Shown one piece after another: positions 58,689-64,000 of a stretch of 64,000 bases of DNA; the stretch's first letter is position 1; each line of letters opens with the position of its first letter. The notes below the pieces were generated by a model, which saw only the letters and a program-made list of their open reading frames with translations, ran no database searches and had not been told where the DNA came from. Source of the stretch: Pisolithus tinctorius (taxonomy: Eukaryota > Basidiomycota > Agaricomycetes > Boletales > Pisolithaceae); assembly GCA_024663395.1 (NCBI GenBank), contig JANFAH010000003.1:4340001-4404000 (forward strand). The letters run 5' to 3'. Position numbers and translations under genes: made by a program.

Positions 58689-59402
58689 GTGACCGCACCG
58701 TCTGTGTTCACGGTCGCAGCTTCATTTCTGCCACAGAGCCCGAACTCTGCATTCACATTGGAACTTTGGCACTGCCGCCTTTCTCCCGCTGCACCTGCCA
58801 ACATCTGCTATCCAACCACCATATGGCCGGAACAAATTGCTTACCCGTTTAACATCCTTCCACCGCATACACACGAAGGGGACTATTTTGGCCCCTATAA
58901 CAAGCTTCTCAACTTCCTCTTTCCCCCAGATGGACCTTTCACAGTCGGGTTCCTGTCAACCAAGGGGTCTCAACACCCCATCGTCTTCATATTCCAGATT
59001 CTTCTGAAGAACAAGCCGGTTTTAATCTTGGAGTTGAGGCATCCAAGCTACCTCGATATCCCATCAGAACGTGAGAAGGCAGATGAGCAGATCAGAAGTC
59101 GCATGACTGACACTGCTGGTAGGTAATCTGTACTCAGATGTTGTCCGTCACCTAAACATGTGTTTGCAGCCGCCTGCCCCCTAGATACTCTCTACGCTAT
59201 CAGCGTTCTGGGGACAAAACTATGTTTCTACAGCCTCGATACGCAGGACAGCCGTGCAGAGATTGTCCCTGCTCCCATCTTAGGAGTCAGTGATCCTGCA
59301 CCTGCTAACCGTTGGAACCTTGACGTCATGGAAGCCGCTGGAGAGGCACAACTTCGGGATATCGTGAAACAGATCGAGGATAGATTTGCGAGGGCAGTAT
59401 AA
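58689..59402 (+). CDS. PD-(D/E)XK-nuclease-like small protein
   Basis: Two exons: 58689-59124 and about 59169-59402, with a typical short intron. The first contains IAYPFNILPPHTHEGDYFGPYNKLL, then a hydrophobic strand and KPVLILELRHPS. The second has LYAISVLGTKLCFYSLDTQ and ends LRDIVKQIEDRFARAV. A strand ending ExK preceded by an acidic GDY segment is the hallmark of the PD-(D/E)XK fold; here the expected lysine is arginine (LELRHP), which may mean loss of catalysis. Length (about 220 aa) and motif order match a mushroom-fungal family of unknown role. The open frame begins with GTG, so the true start is probably in an upstream exon not identified. Confidence 0.5.
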
Positions 59403-59504
59403 TACTGTATATTGCAACAGGTTTTGACGGCTTGCCTCTAAAGACTCTGAATGAAATGCGAACACACTTTCCACGCTTGCTTTTCGGTACATTCCTAATG
59501 TCCC

Positions 59505-59660
59505 TACAGCCCGACACCATAACGTCTACCACTCGCACCAGAGATGGACGGACAAGGGACGGTGAACACGATGGATACTGTTGTACGCATTTCACGCGCG
59601 AGTTCTACTATTTCTGTTGTGCTTCTCCGCCGACTGCTTGCAACAGCGTTGCGAAGCTGC
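59505..59660 (+). repeat. cysteine-rich repeat, copy 2 of 3
   Basis: TACAGCCCGACACCATAACG followed by a frame CCTHFTREFYYFCCAS and TTGCAACAGCGTTGCG. It lies just downstream of the PD-(D/E)XK-like gene. Confidence 0.55.
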
Positions 59661-60689
59661 CAAACCCGATACAGTGATAGCTAAGTGTAACTGATTTCAG
59701 AGTACCGTGACTACGTACGAGGACTGGGCTAAGCTCTCCACAAAGAAAGAGCCTCCGGCCCTTCGTTCGTGGTTACTTATAGCTATGGTCGCTTTGCTGC
59801 AATGTGATGACGACAAGGTTTTGGTCAATCAATCGTTCGCAACGCTTCTGCTCGTGCCGCGTGATTTACGGAAAACACTGGTAAATGTAACATCTAACTT
59901 ATGCATGATCTCACTGTTCAGAATAGCTCACTGTCTGCGTGCAATGACGAATTGCCGTTTCCAACTTGAAGGCTCGACTCTTTCGACTTGGACCCTGCAT
60001 CATCCCCCTGTACGTCTGCAACCTAAATGAAATGACTCAACGGACCTTACCATAACAATTCCGTGCCATGGCCAAGCGTACTCAGATCAGTAATAGGAGA
60101 GCCAATATTTGGACCATGATAATCAGCGCCATTCACTCAGGATCTGCATGACGTCCAACATGAACAGCACCCACCAACATCCATGCTTGTGGCCGACGCC
60201 GATTGATCTTAGTTGGCCTTCTGTCAACAACCACCCCACGATGGACAGCTTCTAATGCGGAGGTCAAAAGAGGGAAGATATTCGTGTGGAGATAGACTCA
60301 CCGTTCTATTCCGAGCAGGTGCGCACAGTTAGCTTCGCCTTGCGCTATTAGACCTTTGGACCAGTCGAGCTTGAGCGGGAAGTTGCGGGAAGACACGTGT
60401 AGAATATGCTTGCGTCCCTTGCAACATTATAGATTACTGCACTCAAGAAAACCAATCAGAAGTCACCGCAGCTTGGGACATTGGCTCACTGATACTATCG
60501 AAGGGTCCCTAGTATCATGGACCACTCAGTTACAATGGTAATAGACATGGTGAGTAGGAAAACCATAAAAGTAATTCTACCACCTTGTGACATTTCGCCA
60601 GATGCGGTTGTGCTATCGTACTGGCACATATTGACTGAAAATAATTCTGCCCCCTGCACTAGTGTTGACAGTTTGACATGCTTCATAGA
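59661..60689. other. spacer with minor open frames
   Basis: An open frame at 59707-60030 (starting with GTG, containing RSWLLIAMVALLQC) has no recognised family. Nothing else is supported. Confidence 0.3.
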
Positions 60690-63170
60690 CAGGCAGGTAC
60701 CTACGTGTACCTGCTGAACTGTATCCAGACTACTATGACAAGACTTGCTGTGTTTGCTGTGCTACGAGGGTCATTATATATGTAACTAGTCTGGCGGTGC
60801 GTGCCTCGTTCACACAAACACTTCCTTGCCTTGCCCGTCTCGTTCACTCGTGAGTTTCCATGAGGTGATCATCGAACATCCCTAACAAGCTGTTACCCGG
60901 CCGTAGATAAACAATAATGAATTCCTTCCAAGGCAACTTACCGCCGCCGCGTTATTTTGGACCTATAAATCCGTGCGTCATTTTCATTTCGTGTACCATT
61001 TCCTCTGGCTTAGTGGATAATACAGTAGGCCCTATGTTTTACCCGGTGCTGAGAGACCTGTACGTGCAATCCTGAGAGTTTTAGCCCTGGATCTTGACAA
61101 CACAACAATTTTCTCTGGGGGTTTTCTCACTCGTAGTGAGCACATACGAGCATGACTAATTAGCAACCTACTGATATCTGGATAGTGCCTTCTTCCTAGG
61201 ATGGGCCAGTGGCCGAAAATTATGGTGGTGTAACAGTGAAGTGTGTCATTTGTTACATGTGTTATTTCCTTCGATTTACAGGAAGATATAGTCGCCAACA
61301 CCACTGTGCCAACTGCCAGCGTGCTGTACCTGGTCTCGTAACCAGACAGTTTGGGAAACGTTTGGTTGACACCCGGTTGTCGCCGCATGCAAATTCTGAA
61401 GGTGGCGAGATGTTGCATTATGGAGATTCTGAAGGCAGCGAGGTGTTGCAGGATGGGAATTCTGAAGGTGATAAGGGTGCTAAAGATCAAAATGGCTGGA
61501 ACTACGCTGTACCGGCCATGTGTGTCATCTGTTACATGTGCTATTCCTATGTCGGAAAAGTCTAGGTACCCTGTCTGTACCCTTTCAGGATAGGCCATAG
61601 GGTAGTATACATTATGAGGAAGCATGGGTACTCGAGAGGTCTATGGGAGGTTATTTAAAAATCAAGTAACTAGAATGCAGTAGTATGTATGGGGTTACTC
61701 TGGATTACTGTGGTTCTAGCGTATTTCCACAAATGATGTAATTGGCTAACTCTCCGTACTTCATGTTCTCTCAGTAGGTTGTGCTTTCCCCAGAATATTC
61801 CTGGTTCCAAATCGCCCGACAGAGAGAGGTAGGAGAGGTAAGAGAGGACGCTGACCCGCGCAAATATTCTGTCTATACAGAGAGAAACGAGCAAAAATTA
61901 GATGTGAGTTGATTTACACCATCTAGTCCTCCCAATATAACCGCCTTGACAACACAGGCTTTCCCGTAAGATGGAGAGATGGCCTGAGCCTCAGAATGAT
62001 TCTCTCCATACAGAAGGAGACCAGTTGGAATTGGTAACACGGATAATCCTGCCGGCCACAATATTCCTCCCATTGTGATCTTGTATGACACGACAGGTTT
62101 TGTCTTCAGGCGAAATAGGAACGGAGCGAGAACAACCTAATCCAAAGCGCTATTCCCTCTCAACAGGAGAAAACGTGTTGGGATCGCAAGTACGCGTAAT
62201 TCGTGCTATAATTAGGCCTTATCTTCGTAACGATCCGTGGTTTCGCGGGTTTTCCGGCAGAGCGAGGTAGGGGGAGCAGCGAGCCGGAATTGGATGTAAG
62301 GCTATGTGTCATTCACGCTACGTTGGCTTATCGCTTGTAATCATCCATCCACATTTTCCGGTCAGGAAATGTAGTGAAAGAACCAGAACACACTGTTGCA
62401 AAGAGTTACCCCTTCCTGGCGTACAGAAAGCGGAGAGTCAGAACCGAATGTACACATGGTGCACGCCAGCACAGATCCCCCTCAGTTTGTGGTATCACAA
62501 GTTTTCACATAAGAATCTTCCGTCCGGAAGTTTGAGTTCGAAGAGGGCCCTTTATCAGTACTTCCGGCACAGACCTCGAACCCCGCAAGACTGGCCGATT
62601 ATCACAACTATCAAAACTCTTTCAGAGACGAAGATCGCTCCGGGAACCCAACGGCGAAAGCGGGCTTTACCGGAGATTGTGCATGCTGTGCAATTCGATG
62701 AGCCAAGTCAAGATGTGGTCGCGGTTTGATGTTTATACTTAACCTCTGGTCGTTGCACCGTGGAAAGCAGATAGGCATGCACGGAAGCGAAGCAAAAACG
62801 ATTGGGTATGTTGCTCTGTACATTACTTACTGCCTAGGTTCTTCAGGTCCCCTGTGGCGCTGCCCCGTAACATCTACGGGGGATGAGAACCGACACTTAC
62901 GTCGACTCAGAAACAGTCGGAGTAGCATGGACACATCGTTGTATCGGGTCGGCGTCTCTGTATCGCACTTGCTTTTCGTAGATCTCTGGCATGTCTGTAG
63001 TCGGCCCCCCCCCAGCGCTTATGGCTGAAAACGGAGATGGACGGCCAAGCGATGATGAACGTGTCGGATGTTGTTGTGTATGCTATTTCAATCGCGAGTT
63101 GTCCTGCTTTTTCTGCTGTGCTTCTTTGCTAATTGCATGCAACAGCGTTACGGTCTCGTCGCGCTCGATG
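60690..63170 (+). repeat. duplicated block X2
   Basis: This is the diverged second copy of the block at 52,400-54,480, in the same orientation and order. It contains the third cysteine-rich repeat (CCCVCYFNREL, FFCCASLLIACNSV) near 63,070-63,150. Its zinc-finger-like exon is decayed. A short frame at about 62,440-62,729 (RALPEIVHAVQFDEPSQDV) has no recognised family. Confidence 0.6.
61393..61476 (+). repeat. 33-bp minisatellite, about 2.5 units
   Basis: Units begin ATTCTGAAGG at 61393, 61426 and 61459, exactly 33 bp apart. The period is a multiple of three, so it would add 11 residues per unit in any frame. It is inside duplicated block X2 and is absent from block X1. Confidence 0.7.
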
Positions 63171-63431
63171 CGGGTGAAACTTAGGTCTACCGACTGCGAC
63201 CATGTATGAAGAATGTATGCCATCCGCTGTTGCATGGTCTGCACAACTACAGGTAATACTTCGATATTCAGAATGATGTACAACACCTGACAGCGAGGCA
63301 AAACAGCTGGCGACCGCTGGCGGGTTCAACATTCATCAGGGTACAAGCTGTGACGTATAATTGAAGTCGTTTCTATCACCAATTTTAGCGACTTCGTATT
63401 GTCATAACCAACTAGTCTCCGTAGGACTCAC

Positions 63432-64000
63432 TTAGGATTTCCTGAAGTATAATATTGTTATCGCGCGCAACACAACTTCTCTTTGCATGCGACTAACGAG
63501 ACGGCAACCCTCCCCATCATCAATAGCACCGAATTGCATCGAGCTCTGAGCGCCTGTCGACAAATGGACATGCGGGGGTACAAAGTGAAGGTCGCAGAGC
63601 GTTGGCATATGCGCCGTGTTGATGGGTATATGGTAGCTCGACCTATTCGAGCAATATGTGATGCCGGGTTCCGAGTGGGGGACTAGTGAGAGGGGGATAG
63701 CGTACCGGTTACACAGACATAGGAAATGGAGTGTCTTAGCTAGATATGTGTCATCGGGCAAGGTGATATCGATATCCCCCTCCAAGTCGAGCTCCGTCTC
63801 GACTCCGGGTGCAGATTCACCTTCCAGTGCACGACTGTCAGAGAAAAGGACATCCCAGCCGAGCACGGACACCTGGCCCTGCCGGGTCTGCCATTGTTAT
63901 TCTCCAGAAATGCCCTGTACGCCGCCTCTGGCGAATACGACAACGTCCACATCTGCCTCGAGAGACACATAAGCACTGGATGCAGCAAGTGCACCCCCGC
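63432..64000 (-). pseudogene. partial second copy of MET1 5' region (runs off the window)
   Basis: The minus strand repeats the N-terminal part of the siroheme gene at 50,680-51,230. Shared blocks are CLSRQM, GRARCPCS, TYLAKT (cf. AYLAKT), DMPALCDFYF versus HMPTLCDLHF and GEGCRLVSR. Homology begins near 63,470 and continues to the window edge. Divergence from the other copy is considerable, and there are frame breaks relative to it. The methyltransferase half is not present in the window, so this is a fragment. Confidence 0.75.

Noticed and set aside
61032..61625. 197-aa minus-strand frame
   Set aside because: It reads through the 33-bp repeat and block X2 antisense, with no match to any family.

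Overview
The window is nuclear DNA of a filamentous basidiomycete, most likely an Agaricomycete. Protein-coding genes are split by many 45-70 bp GT-AG introns. The gene content fits that group: DUF2235 hydrolases in several copies, a DUF6532-like relic, HET and TPR-HET proteins, and a Ty3/gypsy element with a chromodomain-like tail. No tRNA, rRNA, CRISPR or bacterial-style operon was seen.

Layout. 1-2,235 is a CpG-starved repeat-like block with a decayed DUF6532-like reading frame. 3.2-21.9 kb is an accessory locus. It holds five copies of a DUF2235 alpha/beta-hydrolase gene (A to E; A and E look intact, B is shortened, C and D are broken), a 520 bp TA-flanked MITE, an unidentified multi-exon gene, and an intact 588-aa HET-domain gene head to head with copy B. 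Copies B/C and D/E are convergent pairs produced by a tandem duplication of about 5 kb. 21.9-26 kb carries histone H3 and a conserved proline/serine-rich protein. 26.8-34.5 kb is a partial duplicate of the 3' end of the neighbouring TMCO4/DUF726 hydrolase gene, split by a 5,680 bp Ty3/gypsy element (5-bp target duplication GTAAC). 34.7-36.2 kb holds relics, one of them kinase-like.

36.7-52.2 kb is a core block: TMCO4-like DUF726 protein, ankyrin protein, Cak1/Csk1-like kinase, condensin subunit SMC4, siroheme-synthesis methyltransferase (MET1/CysG type) and SRP14. 52.4-64 kb is accessory again. Two diverged copies of a roughly 2 kb block flank a TPR-HET fusion gene and a small PD-(D/E)XK-like gene, and the window ends in a partial second copy of the MET1 5' region.

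The most coherent biological theme is the 3-22 kb cluster: lipase-fold DUF2235 hydrolases beside a HET (heterokaryon-incompatibility) protein, with recent duplication and decay. It looks like a birth-and-death self/non-self or defence locus. This is inference from content and arrangement, not shown directly. A caution for readers: between about 42.6 and 57.5 kb nearly every conserved gene is interrupted by single-base insertions (I place about 20 and no deletion). This looks more like uncorrected long-read error than biology, and protein predictions there need repair from independent reads.
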